DNA of 15,194 bases from an uncultured Maritalea sp. (GTDB lineage Bacteria > Pseudomonadota > Alphaproteobacteria > Rhizobiales > Devosiaceae): assembly GCA_913055925.1 (NCBI GenBank), contig CAJXLH010000029.1, positions 1 through 15,194 of the forward strand, read 5' to 3'. Made by a program: the position numbers and the translations under genes. Within the stretch, counting starts at the first letter, position 1. Every line of letters starts with the position of its first letter. Shown here in pieces: positions 6,486 to 14,385 of the stretch. The notes below the pieces were generated by a model. That model had not been told where the DNA came from. It saw only the letters and a list, made by a program, of their open reading frames with translations, and did no database searches.

Positions 6486-7493
6486 TTATTTGCCTTTGCC
6501 GCGGGTAGAATTGTCTTCTTCAACGCTATTGAGCAATGCATCCACCAATTCGCGCATCTTTTGGTTGTTTGCACCTTGCTCGGAAATGTGAGTGCGCAAA
6601 TCATCTTGCTGTTGGCGAATGATTTTGGTTAGCCCATCCAAACCGTGTGCCAGTTCGGCCATGGCGCGAATGGCATTTTGGGATGAGGCAGAATTTTGCA
6701 TGGTCGCGCCGAGCTGCGCCACCATTTCCTGCATGCCTTCATCGCCCATACGGTCCACTTGCATTTGGGTCATTGGGTGGTCAAGCTCGGTCATGGAAGA
6801 CATCCAATCTTCCAAATCGGTGTAAAAAGCGTTTTGCGCTTGGCTGGTTTGCAGGTCCAAAAAACCAAGGATAAGGGAGCCTGAAAGACCAAAAAGGGAT
6901 GACGCAAACGCTGTGCCCATGCCAGACAAAGGCGCTTCCAAACCTTCCTTGAGGTTGGAGAATAGATTACCGCTGTCACCAGCCGTGATATCGAGTGAAC
7001 GGATCACATCGCCGACAGAGCTTACCGTCTGCAACAGACCATAAAATGTGCCCAGTAGCCCGAGGAACACTAAAAGCCCAGTGAGATAGCGCGCCGTGTC
7101 TTTGCTTTCATCAAGGCGATTGCCAACCGAATCCAAAATTGACCGCATTGAAGCCGGTGTGATTACCGTTTCCCCCAACCGGTCACGCAAGATCACCGCA
7201 ACAGGCAACAGCATGGCAGGCTGGCGCGCGGTGGCGTCCATATTGCCCGATTGCAGTGAGTTGACCCAGCGCACTTCAGGGAAAAGGCGCATCACTTGCA
7301 AGAAGGCGAGCACAATGCCAATCGCGAGCGCGCCTAAAATGACGATGTTGATGAAAGGGTTGGCCCAAAAAGCTTCAACCAATTGCGGCGCAATAATAAC
7401 GCCAACCATGCCAACAATAATCAGGAAGATGATCATCTTCACAAGATAAACAGTTGGGCTTGCAAGATGATATGGATCGTATGACTGCGCCAT
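6486..7493 (-). CDS. MotA/TolQ/ExbB-like proton channel protein
   Basis: This protein has 335 residues from ATG 7493. Predicted membrane helices lie at about 16-36, 47-67, 136-160 and 190-213. The third carries FLGLLGTFYGLL (T149) and the fourth SGMGTAFASSLFGL, matching the conserved channel helices of the MotA/TolQ/ExbB superfamily. A large cytoplasmic loop separates helices 2 and 3. The C-terminal part (about 250-325) is helical and polar, ending STRGKGK. It should form a pentamer around the transmembrane helices of the OmpA-like partner encoded next. ATG 7493 is chosen over an in-frame TTG at 7502: the AGGGA is 11 nt from the ATG but only 2 nt from the TTG. A good promoter lies upstream. 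Often annotated as a flagellar motor protein, but nothing here is flagellar. Confidence 0.9.
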   Translation of the reverse strand: MAQSYDPYHLASPTVYLVKMIIFLIIVGMVGVIIAPQLVEAFWANPFINIVILGALAIGIVLAFLQVMRLFPEVRWVNSLQSGNMDATARQPAMLLPVAVILRDRLGETVITPASMRSILDSVGNRLDESKDTARYLTGLLVFLGLLGTFYGLLQTVSSVGDVIRSLDITAGDSGNLFSNLKEGLEAPLSGMGTAFASSLFGLSGSLILGFLDLQTSQAQNAFYTDLEDWMSSMTELDHPMTQMQVDRMGDEGMQEMVAQLGATMQNSASSQNAIRAMAELAHGLDGLTKIIRQQQDDLRTHISEQGANNQKMRELVDALLNSVEEDNSTRGKGK

Positions 7494-7533
7494 AAACGCC
7501 AATGTCCCTCAAAAACGTTTTCTCCCAAATCTG

Positions 7534-7562
7534 ATTCTAGACAGACCATTTGGGTGTGACAA
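7534..7562 (-). promoter_or_regulatory. sigma70-type promoter of the stator-like operon
   Basis: On the minus strand, TTGTCA (7562-7557) and TAGAAT (7539-7534) are exactly 17 nt apart, each matching the consensus at five of six positions. Transcription would begin near 7527, about 35 nt before the MotA-like ATG. It is the clearest promoter in the window. Confidence 0.55.
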
Positions 7563-7615
7563 TAATTAAATCAAATTGTTGTGGTGATGATATGGCGGGG
7601 ACGTGCCAAATTCAC

Positions 7616-9991
7616 CTACGCGGCCGAACTCAAATATTTCTCAATGAGCGGTTGCGTGTCCTTCGCAGGTACTGGTGGCGAGAAATAATAACCTTGCAGA
7701 ACGCCGCAATTCATCTCGGATAGTGTTTTTGCGCTTTGCAGGGTTTCGACACCTTCGGCGACCACATCAAGCTTAAGCCGCGCGCATAGTTCGATAATGG
7801 TTTGTACGATGGACTGCGCTTCAAAGTCGTCAATATCAGCGATGAATGAGCGGTCGATTTTGACGCGATGCAGTGGCAAGGCCCGCAAATAGCTGAGTGA
7901 AGAGTAGCCAGTGCCAAAATCATCAAGCGCGATGCGAACGCCGAGCTTTTGCAGATTGGCTAGGGTTTGTCGCGTGCCTTCAGTATCTTCGATCAACACG
8001 CTCTCAGTGACTTCAATCTCTAGCCGCTCAGGCGGCAAGCCGGTTTCTTCAAGGATGTTATGCACCATGGAAACGACATTGCGGCGACGCACCTGCACAG
8101 GCGACAAATTGACCGACACGGTAAGCGGCTCTTCGCCTGCCGGGACATCCCAGGTAAGGGCGTCTTGGCACGCCGTTCTCAGGATATGCTCCCCGACTTG
8201 CTGGATCAGCCCTGTTTCTTCAGCGATCGGGATAAAAATATCTGGTCCAACTGCGCCCAATTCTGCGTCGGTCCAGCGGGCTAAAGCTTCAAAGCCGATG
8301 AGCTTTTTGGATTGCGCGCAATGTTGTGGCTGATAGTGCGGGGTGATTAGATTTTCACTGAGCGCAAGGCGCAATCGATCGGTGATGATTTTGCGCTTTT
8401 GTAGGCCTGTTTGCATGCTTGCAATGAAGCGCACATATTTATTTCGACCACCTTTTTTAGCCGCGTAAAGGGCAAGGTCGGCGAGATTAAGTAGGCTTGC
8501 GCCTTCGGTGGTATCGTTTGGAAATGTAGCCGAGCCAACGCTGGCTGAAATCAAAATGTCGAAACGGCCAATGATGTAGGGCTCAGACAGTCTGGTCAGC
8601 AGACGCTCGGCCAAGGCGTGAGGTAGGCGCGTTTCAAACCGTTTGCTTTCGTCGGTTAAAACCAGAAACTCATCGCCGCCTAGCCGGGCGATCATTGTGG
8701 CGTCATCGACAATTTCTTTGATCCGGTCAGCTACTTGTTGCAGCAACTGGTCGCCAACCGCGTGGCCATAACTATCATTGACCTGCTTGAAGCCGTCCAA
8801 ATCGATCAAATAGCCTGTGGCTTTATCTTGTAGCGGATCGAGCGCTTCGAGCTTGGTTTGAATATGGTTGCGGTTGCAGGTTTCGGTTAGCGGGTCGTTC
8901 TGCGCCAAAAACTCCACGCGCTTTTGTGCCTCAACGGCGGTCGTTGCATCAGCAAAAATGCCGCGGAACCCTACAAATTTGGTGCCCTCAAGCTGCGGGC
9001 GACCACGCATCATGATCCATTTGAGAGCGTTTGTGTCTTTTGAATAGACGGGCAAGGTCACATTGTGGAAGTCGACTTGTTCGGCGAACGCGCTGGCCAC
9101 TTTTGCCAAATCGTCGGTGCCTTGCGGGTCAATGCTGGCCGATAGGATATCGACCATTGTCGCGCCGCTTTCAAGACGCTTTGGATCGCCAATGAGCTCT
9201 TTGATCTGATGCGGGCAATTGGTCATCTTGCCTTCGGCGTCAGTGCTCCACATCAGTTCAACGCCTTGTTCCTCATAGTCTTTGAGCAGCAAATCGATGA
9301 CTTCGCTTTTTTGCTTTAGGGCTTCGTGGTTGACGAAGGCGCGCATTTGATCGCGCGCGCTTTGCAAACAAGCATTGAAAATGGCGACACCGGCGACAAA
9401 GGCGAGAGCAGAAAGCAACAAATCCGGCGTGCTATTCCAATAAAGTCCGTACAATAGTGGCACTAGCGTGATGGTGACGGCGTGGAACCCCAAGTACCAA
9501 AAGGCTGCGCGGGGCGCGTGGGAGAAGCCAACCGTGCCCAATGCAAGACTGCCGACCATAATACAGCAAATGATGGTTTTCTCGTTCCCGGATACAAACG
9601 GGTAGAAAAACACCATGCCAAGACAATATAGCCCAGCATTCAAACGCGTTTCGGCAACAAAGGAATCCATGTCCTTTTTGGAGCCATCGGTTTGATAGGT
9701 AATGAACCAGCGGTAAATCAACCACCAGGAAAATCCCCACATTGTGAGCGTGTAAAGAATGGCAAGCCAGTCAATGCCAACGCCCCATGCCTGCATGGAA
9801 ATGACGGGCGCAAAAACAGTGGTGCCGCCCAAGAAAAGGCGCATCTCTTTGATCGCGCCGCGGATTTGGTCGCGTCGAAGACGGTTGGCTGCTTCTTCAG
9901 GCAGCTGATCGATTTTTATCTCGTGCGCACCGATGGCTTTACCTAATCTAGCAAGGCCTTCTCGGAGCATTTGCACAACGCTAAGTTGCAT
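7616..9991 (-). CDS. membrane-bound PAS-GGDEF-EAL cyclic-di-GMP protein
   Basis: This protein has 791 residues from ATG 9991, chosen because GGAG lies 6 nt upstream; a TTG at 10003 is also in frame. The N-terminal third holds about six membrane helices (between 52 and 206). A PAS-like sensor domain spans about 240-350. The diguanylate cyclase domain has an intact GGDEF at 438-442, preceded by YLIDLDGFKQVND. The phosphodiesterase domain has EAL (568-570), N628, E660, DDFGTGYSS (690-698), K711 and AEGVET (745-750), so all expected catalytic residues appear present. The RxxD inhibition site before GGDEF is missing (DDAT instead). The protein could make, degrade or switch between making and degrading cyclic-di-GMP; net activity cannot be read. 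It is a single gene; the next minus-strand gene downstream has its own promoter. Confidence 0.94.
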   Translation of the reverse strand: MQLSVVQMLREGLARLGKAIGAHEIKIDQLPEEAANRLRRDQIRGAIKEMRLFLGGTTVFAPVISMQAWGVGIDWLAILYTLTMWGFSWWLIYRWFITYQTDGSKKDMDSFVAETRLNAGLYCLGMVFFYPFVSGNEKTIICCIMVGSLALGTVGFSHAPRAAFWYLGFHAVTITLVPLLYGLYWNSTPDLLLSALAFVAGVAIFNACLQSARDQMRAFVNHEALKQKSEVIDLLLKDYEEQGVELMWSTDAEGKMTNCPHQIKELIGDPKRLESGATMVDILSASIDPQGTDDLAKVASAFAEQVDFHNVTLPVYSKDTNALKWIMMRGRPQLEGTKFVGFRGIFADATTAVEAQKRVEFLAQNDPLTETCNRNHIQTKLEALDPLQDKATGYLIDLDGFKQVNDSYGHAVGDQLLQQVADRIKEIVDDATMIARLGGDEFLVLTDESKRFETRLPHALAERLLTRLSEPYIIGRFDILISASVGSATFPNDTTEGASLLNLADLALYAAKKGGRNKYVRFIASMQTGLQKRKIITDRLRLALSENLITPHYQPQHCAQSKKLIGFEALARWTDAELGAVGPDIFIPIAEETGLIQQVGEHILRTACQDALTWDVPAGEEPLTVSVNLSPVQVRRRNVVSMVHNILEETGLPPERLEIEVTESVLIEDTEGTRQTLANLQKLGVRIALDDFGTGYSSLSYLRALPLHRVKIDRSFIADIDDFEAQSIVQTIIELCARLKLDVVAEGVETLQSAKTLSEMNCGVLQGYYFSPPVPAKDTQPLIEKYLSSAA

Positions 9992-10020
9992 CCGCTTCTC
10001 CAACAGCTTTGCAGGTGAGG

Positions 10021-10049
10021 GTAATAATCGAAAGAGAATTATCGGTTAA
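10021..10049 (-). promoter_or_regulatory. possible promoter of the GGDEF-EAL gene with TTAACC at -35
   Basis: On the minus strand, TTAACC (10049-10044) is followed after 17 nt by TATTAC (10026-10021), about 30 nt before the ATG. Each hexamer matches the sigma70 consensus at four of six positions. TTAACC is also a CtrA half-site, and CtrA-activated promoters often have it at -35. An imperfect inverted repeat (ATAAT/ATTAT) lies within the spacer. Weak evidence. Confidence 0.25.
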
Positions 10050-10108
10050 CAGACGGGTGAAACCCCATGCTGGAAGGGCGTTTCGTCATATTCATGAAAT
10101 TGAGGTTA

Positions 10109-10675
10109 CTAATTTCTTGCCCGCATGCGGCTCAACGTAACCGGGGTCATGCCAAGAAAAGAGGCGATAAGGGTGTGCGGAAACATCTTCTCGTGGTCCC
10201 TATAATTCTCGCGGAACCATAAGAGCCGCTCTCTGGCGGGCAGTGCGGCCAAGCACCATTCCCTTTCTGTCTTTTTCACCAGTTCGCGTTGCAAAATTGC
10301 GTTGGCCCATTCTCGAACCGGCGCAATTTGCACCATCAGTTTCGTCAGGTCTTCTGCCGAGATTTCGGCCACCAACAGGTCGGTGTGTGCCTCAATTGAG
10401 ACGAGAGAAAGGTTGTTTTTTGTCCGCGCGACATGTGGGGTAATGACACTAGGGCTAGCGTGAAACGCAACGCAGACCGAACGACCATCTGGGTCAGAAA
10501 TTTGGCTGCTGGCAAGGCCATCCAGCAGAAGAAATTCACTTCGGTTTTCCGCTGACTGGGAAACAAGCTCTGTGCTTTTGGATAAGTGTTTGCTGGACCA
10601 ACCCGCTTCAACCAGAGCACTTAGGTCTGCTCCACTGGCTTTTTGTGCTGATTGGAAAAAGCCCGAAAGATCCAA
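10109..10675 (-). CDS. Crp/Fnr-like transcription regulator
   Basis: This small regulator is about 188 residues from a TTG at 10675, which has AAGGA about 8 nt upstream. An upstream TTG at 10693 would give 194 residues but lacks a ribosome-binding site; no suitable ATG exists. The N-terminal part has the beta-rich pattern of a cyclic-nucleotide-binding-like domain but lacks a recognisable ligand motif, so it probably does not bind cAMP. The C-terminus carries ALPARERLLWFRENY, then FPHTLIASFLGMTPVTLSRMR, the helix-turn-helix of the short Crp/Fnr branch, with a recognition helix ending almost at the stop. No cysteines suggest an iron-sulfur cluster. It is divergent from the four-helix membrane protein, which may be its target; that is inference. 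Confidence 0.75.
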   Translation of the reverse strand: MDLSGFFQSAQKASGADLSALVEAGWSSKHLSKSTELVSQSAENRSEFLLLDGLASSQISDPDGRSVCVAFHASPSVITPHVARTKNNLSLVSIEAHTDLLVAEISAEDLTKLMVQIAPVREWANAILQRELVKKTEREWCLAALPARERLLWFRENYRDHEKMFPHTLIASFLGMTPVTLSRMRARN

Positions 10676-10755
10676 ATTCAGTTTCCTTATCAAATGCTAA
10701 TGAGCCGTGATCTGCCAAGCTCTAGGGTGCTGCCCAACAAGAAGGAGTATGACAG

Positions 10756-11307
10756 ATGAATATGTTGTCACCAACAAAAGCTTTTGGTTTGCGCGCGGCG
10801 ATTTTCGGCGCAACGGCACTTTGCATTTACGCGTTGATGATTGGCATCACGTTGCGGCACATCGAAATAGTCGGCGGAAGCGCACCACTGGATCTGCGGC
10901 CGTCAGGGTTTTCAATGGGCGATGTGGAGTTACTTTTTACTGCGCTCAGTGCGGAAGGCCGCACCTATTACCTCACAAGGCAGTTGCCCTTGGATGTTTT
11001 ATATCCCGGCCTGTTGGCCATGACCTTGGCGTCGCTGTTCCAGTTCTTTGGCACGCGCGGTGTGCAACTAGGGTTAGTCAAAATCGGTGTGTATTTATCG
11101 GTGGCTGTCGCATTGACAGATTACGCTGAAAATATTGGCATTGCGACAATGCTGATGACGTGGCCAGAGCTTAACGGAACGCTTGCTTTCGTGACCAGTA
11201 TGGCAGCCATTGCAAAAGCCAGCGTGACGACATTGGCGATGGTTCTTTTGCTTTTTGTAATCGCAAACTGGCTTGTCGTGCGGAGACGCCACCAGCAGGC
11301 AACTTAA
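10756..11307 (+). CDS. hypothetical four-helix membrane protein
   Basis: I cannot name this 183-residue protein. Predicted membrane helices lie at about 13-33, 78-97, 106-125 and 145-172. Between helices 1 and 2 is a polar segment with LDLRPSGFS and LSAEGRTYYLTRQLPLDVLYP, and helix 3 ends in TDYAENIGIA. These read as conserved family motifs rather than random sequence, and I recall similar alphaproteobacterial membrane proteins without assigned function. ATG 10756 has AAGGAG at 10742-10747, an ideal ribosome-binding site. It is divergent from the Crp/Fnr-like gene across a gap of about 60-80 nt. Its stop codon is 3 nt from the stop of the convergent gnd gene, leaving no room for a terminator. 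Confidence 0.8.
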   Translation: MNMLSPTKAFGLRAAIFGATALCIYALMIGITLRHIEIVGGSAPLDLRPSGFSMGDVELLFTALSAEGRTYYLTRQLPLDVLYPGLLAMTLASLFQFFGTRGVQLGLVKIGVYLSVAVALTDYAENIGIATMLMTWPELNGTLAFVTSMAAIAKASVTTLAMVLLLFVIANWLVVRRRHQQAT

Positions 11308-11310
11308 GGA

Positions 11311-12708
11311 TCACCAAGGGCCGTGGAATTGGCCGTCTTTGTCAAGGCGGCCAAAGCCGTGTGCGCCAAAATAGTCGCGTTGACCTTGGATCATGTTTGC
11401 CGTGCCGCGCGGCTGTCGGATTTCATCGTACCAAGAAACTGCGGAAGAAAGCGCGGGAACCGGTAGGCCCGCCAATGTTGCTTTTGCAACGACACGGCGC
11501 AACGCGCCAATGTTGGCTTTCAGAAGGTCTGCAAAATGCTCGGAAAGGATCAATCTTCCATGCGGTAGATCGCCCTTAAATGCCTTTGAAATATCATCAA
11601 GCATCGCAGATCGGATGATGCATCCGGCGCGCCAAACTTCGGCAATCTTGTCGTATTTGAGATCCCAGCTAAATTCGTCAGACGCCGCTTTGAGAATGCG
11701 GAAGCCTTGCGAATAGCTCAAGGCGCGACCGACGAGCAGCGCGGCTTCCAGATCATCTTCATCAAAAATGGTGCCTTCAGGCACATCGGAGCCAAGCAAT
11801 TCTCCGGCTGTTTGTCTCACGTCCCGTTCGGATGACAATACACGGGCACCGACCGCAGCTTCGATAATGGACGCTGACTGACCCATTTTGATGGCTTCAA
11901 TTACTGTCCATCGTCCCGTGCCTTTTTGACCCGCTTGATCGACGATGATGTCGAGCATCGGCTCACCTGTTTCAGGGTCAACCGCGTCAAGAACATTTGC
12001 GGAGATCTCAACAAGGTAGCTTTGTAGCGGGCCTTTGTTCCATTTGTGGAACAGCGGGGCGATGTCCTTCGCTGAACGATCTTCAGCATCGCGCAGAAGT
12101 CCGTAAATTTCGGCGATCATTTGCATGTCTGCATATTCGATGCCGTTGTGTACCGTTTTCACAAAGTGGCCAGCGCCATCGGGCCCCAGATGCGCCACAC
12201 ATGGCTCGCCTTTGAATTTGGCGGCAATCGCCTCAAAAATCGGACGGATCGGCTCCCACGCATCGGGCGACCCACCGACCATCATGGATGGACCGTGCCG
12301 CGCGCCATCTTCGCCGCCGCTGACCCCAACGCCCAGATAACGAAATCCTGCCGCTTCCACACGTTTGGTGCGGGCTTGAGTATCTTTATAGTCAGAGTTG
12401 CCGCCATCAATAATGGTGTCGCCAGGTTCTAAATGCTCCAAAAGCGCATCAATCGATAGATCAACAGGCTTGCCTGCCGGTACCAACAAAATCACGGCGC
12501 GCGGAGGTTTCAGCGCTTCGACCAAGGCTTTGACATCAAGCGTTTTGGTGAGGCGTGGCGACAGCTCACCGGCGCGCGCGATCAAATCGTCAATGGTCGT
12601 GGGATCAAGATTGTAAAGAGCGATATCGTGGCCGTTTTCGGCAATGTTGAGCGCCAACGCGCTGCCCATTGTGCCAACACCGATAAGTCCAATTGATGCC
12701 GTTTGCAT
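11311..12708 (-). CDS. gnd: 6-phosphogluconate dehydrogenase (decarboxylating, NADP-dependent)
   Basis: This 465-residue protein is close to the usual length. It has the nucleotide-binding start IGLIGVGTMGSALALNIAENG (split; GxGxxG at 10-15), DGGNSDYKDT near 101, the substrate motif VGVSGGEDGARHGP (127-140), and FVKTVHNGIEYADMQ, with catalytic K184 and E191. DQAGQKGTGRWT and the C-terminal GTANMIQGQRDYFGAHGF are also conserved. It converts 6-phosphogluconate to ribulose 5-phosphate and CO2 with NADPH in the oxidative pentose phosphate pathway. It lies downstream of suhB but beyond that gene's terminator, so it should have its own promoter in 12709-12803; AGGAG sits about 12 nt before the ATG. 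No other pentose phosphate gene is in the window. Confidence 0.96.
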   Translation of the reverse strand: MQTASIGLIGVGTMGSALALNIAENGHDIALYNLDPTTIDDLIARAGELSPRLTKTLDVKALVEALKPPRAVILLVPAGKPVDLSIDALLEHLEPGDTIIDGGNSDYKDTQARTKRVEAAGFRYLGVGVSGGEDGARHGPSMMVGGSPDAWEPIRPIFEAIAAKFKGEPCVAHLGPDGAGHFVKTVHNGIEYADMQMIAEIYGLLRDAEDRSAKDIAPLFHKWNKGPLQSYLVEISANVLDAVDPETGEPMLDIIVDQAGQKGTGRWTVIEAIKMGQSASIIEAAVGARVLSSERDVRQTAGELLGSDVPEGTIFDEDDLEAALLVGRALSYSQGFRILKAASDEFSWDLKYDKIAEVWRAGCIIRSAMLDDISKAFKGDLPHGRLILSEHFADLLKANIGALRRVVAKATLAGLPVPALSSAVSWYDEIRQPRGTANMIQGQRDYFGAHGFGRLDKDGQFHGPW

Positions 12709-12803
12709 ATCGCCAAAAGTCTCCTGCGCTCATTCAGGTGCTAAATCGCTGGTTTTCGCGCAAAAGGCAAGGTGCATCACCCAATTGTCAGACAGCTCTC
12801 AAC

Positions 12804-12831
12804 AAAAAAGCCCCGGCGTGTGCCGAGGCTT
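12804..12831 (-). terminator. intrinsic terminator after suhB
   Basis: On the minus strand, AAGCCTCGGC (12831-12822) pairs with GCCGGGGCTT (12817-12808) with one mismatch around a 4-nt loop, followed by a T run. It begins 27 nt after the suhB stop and closes the efp-suhB unit. Confidence 0.87.
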
Positions 12832-12857
12832 CTTAAAAATCTTGTATTCAAAGAGAA

Positions 12858-13649
12858 CTAGGCGTTTTTCAGCTCTTTAAGGAGCTTGGCGTGTACCTTT
12901 TCGTTGCCTGCTAAAACAGAGCCTCTGGCCACATTGATTTCTTTGCCCTTGCTGTCAGTGATCAAGCCACCTGCTTCGCGGATCATCAACATTCCGGCAG
13001 CGATGTCCCACGGCTGCAGGCCGTCTTCCCAATAAAGGTCATAGCGGCCGGCGGCCACATAAGCGAGGTCTAGCGCGGCAGAGCCGGAGCGACGTACGCC
13101 CGCAACGCTTTGGTTGATCTTGGCGATCTGAGTTACAGCACGCGTATCCGCCGCGGCGTTGCCTGTGTTTTTGATGCCCGTTGCCACGACGCATTCAGAC
13201 AAGTGATTGCGGTTGGCAATGCGCAAGCGACGATTGTTGACGTAAGCGCCAGCGCCACGTTCTGCCGTAAACAACTCATCGGTGATCGGGTTGTAGATCA
13301 CGCCGCCGATCATCACGCCATTACGCTCAAGGCCGATGGAAATCGCGAACATCGGGATTGAGTGCAAGAAGTTTGTTGTGCCATCAAGTGGGTCAATGAT
13401 CCAACGGTGTTGACCGTCGGTCCCCTCCACGGCGCCGCTTTCTTCCATCAAGAAAGAATATGTCGGGCGCGCTTTGTGCAACTCGTCAAAAATCACTTTT
13501 TCAGCGCGCTTGTCGGCAGCTGAAACAAAGTCAGCAGGGCCTTTGCGAGACACCTGCAAATTTTCAACTTCACCAAAGTCGCGTTTTAAAGAACGTGCGC
13601 CTTTGCGTGCAGCACCAACCATGATGGTCAATAGGGCAGAAGTTGCCAT
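12858..13649 (-). CDS. suhB: inositol monophosphatase family protein
   Basis: This 263-residue protein has every motif of the Mg-dependent inositol monophosphatase fold: DFVSAADKRAE near 40, EESG (E69, E70), WIIDPLDGTTNF (D86, D89) and LQPWDIAAGMLMIREAGG (D215). The metal-binding residues are all present. Family members dephosphorylate inositol 1-phosphate and related sugars; bacterial SuhB also acts in ribosomal RNA antitermination in E. coli, and I cannot say whether this one does. The ATG at 13649 has an AAAAGG upstream. It starts 27 nt after the efp stop and is probably co-transcribed with it, as in related genomes. Substrate specificity within the family (for example CysQ-like 3',5'-bisphosphate nucleotidase) is less certain, but SuhB is the best fit by length and motifs. 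Confidence 0.92.
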   Translation of the reverse strand: MATSALLTIMVGAARKGARSLKRDFGEVENLQVSRKGPADFVSAADKRAEKVIFDELHKARPTYSFLMEESGAVEGTDGQHRWIIDPLDGTTNFLHSIPMFAISIGLERNGVMIGGVIYNPITDELFTAERGAGAYVNNRRLRIANRNHLSECVVATGIKNTGNAAADTRAVTQIAKINQSVAGVRRSGSAALDLAYVAAGRYDLYWEDGLQPWDIAAGMLMIREAGGLITDSKGKEINVARGSVLAGNEKVHAKLLKELKNA

Positions 13650-13676
13650 GACAATTAGCCTTTTCTAGCCGAACGA

Positions 13677-14240
13677 TTAGTCCGCGCGTTTTGAGTAGGT
13701 GACTTCGTTGGTGTCGACGATGATTTTTTCGCCTTCGCCCACAAATGGTGGCACCATAACTTTCACGCCGTTTTCCAAAATGGCTGGCTTGAAAGAGTTT
13801 GCTGCGGTTTGACCCTTTACGACAGGCTCAGTTTCTTTCACTTCAAGTGTCACGAATTGAGGCAGTTGCACGCCGAGCGGCTTACCTTCGTAGCTTTCCA
13901 CTTCAACCATCATGCCGTCTTGCAAAAATGATGCGCGGTCGCCCACAAAGTCTTTTTGCAGTTCAAGCTGCTCATATGATGTCATGTCCATGAACACCAA
14001 GTCGTCTCCTTGTTCATAAAGGAACTGAAATTCCTTTTGCTCAAGGGATACCCGCTCAACAGTTTCTGCCGCGCGGAAACGCTCGTTCAGCTTTGTGCCG
14101 TTGACGATGTCTTTGAGTTCCACTTGCGCAAACGCGCCACCTTTACCAGGCTTTACGCTTTGCACTTTCACCGCAACCCACAAATTGTCTTTGTGCAAAA
14201 TCACATTGCCGGGGCGGATTTCGTTGCCGTTCAATTTCAT
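13677..14240 (-). CDS. efp: translation elongation factor P
   Basis: This 187-residue protein has the standard three-domain EF-P length. The N-terminal domain has MKLNGNEIRPGNVI and the tip loop VKPGKGGAFAQVEL, where K33 is the residue that is beta-lysylated by EpmA in species that have it. The OB-fold domains follow, with the C-terminal family signature around KPAILENGVKVMVPPFVGEGEKI, split by position. EF-P binds between the P and E sites and rescues ribosomes stalled on polyproline. EpmA or EpmB genes are not in the window. The ATG at 14240 has only a weak AAAGA ribosome-binding site. The gene is followed after 27 nt by suhB; a Sel1-repeat gene precedes it on the same strand after a 145-nt gap. 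Confidence 0.97.
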   Translation of the reverse strand: MKLNGNEIRPGNVILHKDNLWVAVKVQSVKPGKGGAFAQVELKDIVNGTKLNERFRAAETVERVSLEQKEFQFLYEQGDDLVFMDMTSYEQLELQKDFVGDRASFLQDGMMVEVESYEGKPLGVQLPQFVTLEVKETEPVVKGQTAANSFKPAILENGVKVMVPPFVGEGEKIIVDTNEVTYSKRAD

Positions 14241-14298
14241 AGATCAATCTTTCGAGATGGTCGTTCAGCTCTGCGCAAATTCAATGCCTGCGCTTGAG

Positions 14299-14327
14299 AA
14301 AATTCTTTGCGGTGCCTTTTGCCTCAA
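14299..14327 (-). promoter_or_regulatory. possible efp promoter
   Basis: On the minus strand, TTGAGG (14327-14322) and AATTTT (14304-14299) are 17 nt apart and lie about 60 nt before the efp ATG. A 6-bp inverted repeat (TTGCCT at 14319-14324, AGGCAA at 14339-14344) overlaps the -35 hexamer and could be an operator or a weak hairpin. Low confidence. Confidence 0.3.
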
Positions 14328-14385
14328 TATTGGCATCAAGGCAAGAGCTAGTACGATTTGCGCTGGGTTTGCTGATGAATTGAGG

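Noticed and set aside
5466..7493. MotA-like plus OmpA-like pair as a Zorya defence system (ZorA/ZorB)
   Set aside because: ZorA proteins have a much longer cytoplasmic tail, and no ZorC, ZorD helicase or ZorE nuclease gene is nearby. The flanking genes are housekeeping and the pair is a common chromosomal feature of the order.
10059..10084. Hairpin GAAAC...GTTTC after the Crp/Fnr-like gene as a terminator
   Set aside because: The stem has a mismatch, a 10-nt loop and no T-tract on the relevant strand; too weak to call.
10099..10108. ATTGAGGTTA also found at 14379-14388, both at the ends of minus-strand genes
   Set aside because: The match is only about 10-11 bases, and many such pairs are expected by chance in 15 kb; the position next to stop codons is curious but not enough.
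10707..11129. Plus-strand open frame overlapping the four-helix membrane protein
   Set aside because: It is in a different frame of a gene that has an ideal ribosome-binding site and coherent membrane helices; its product has no recognisable pattern.
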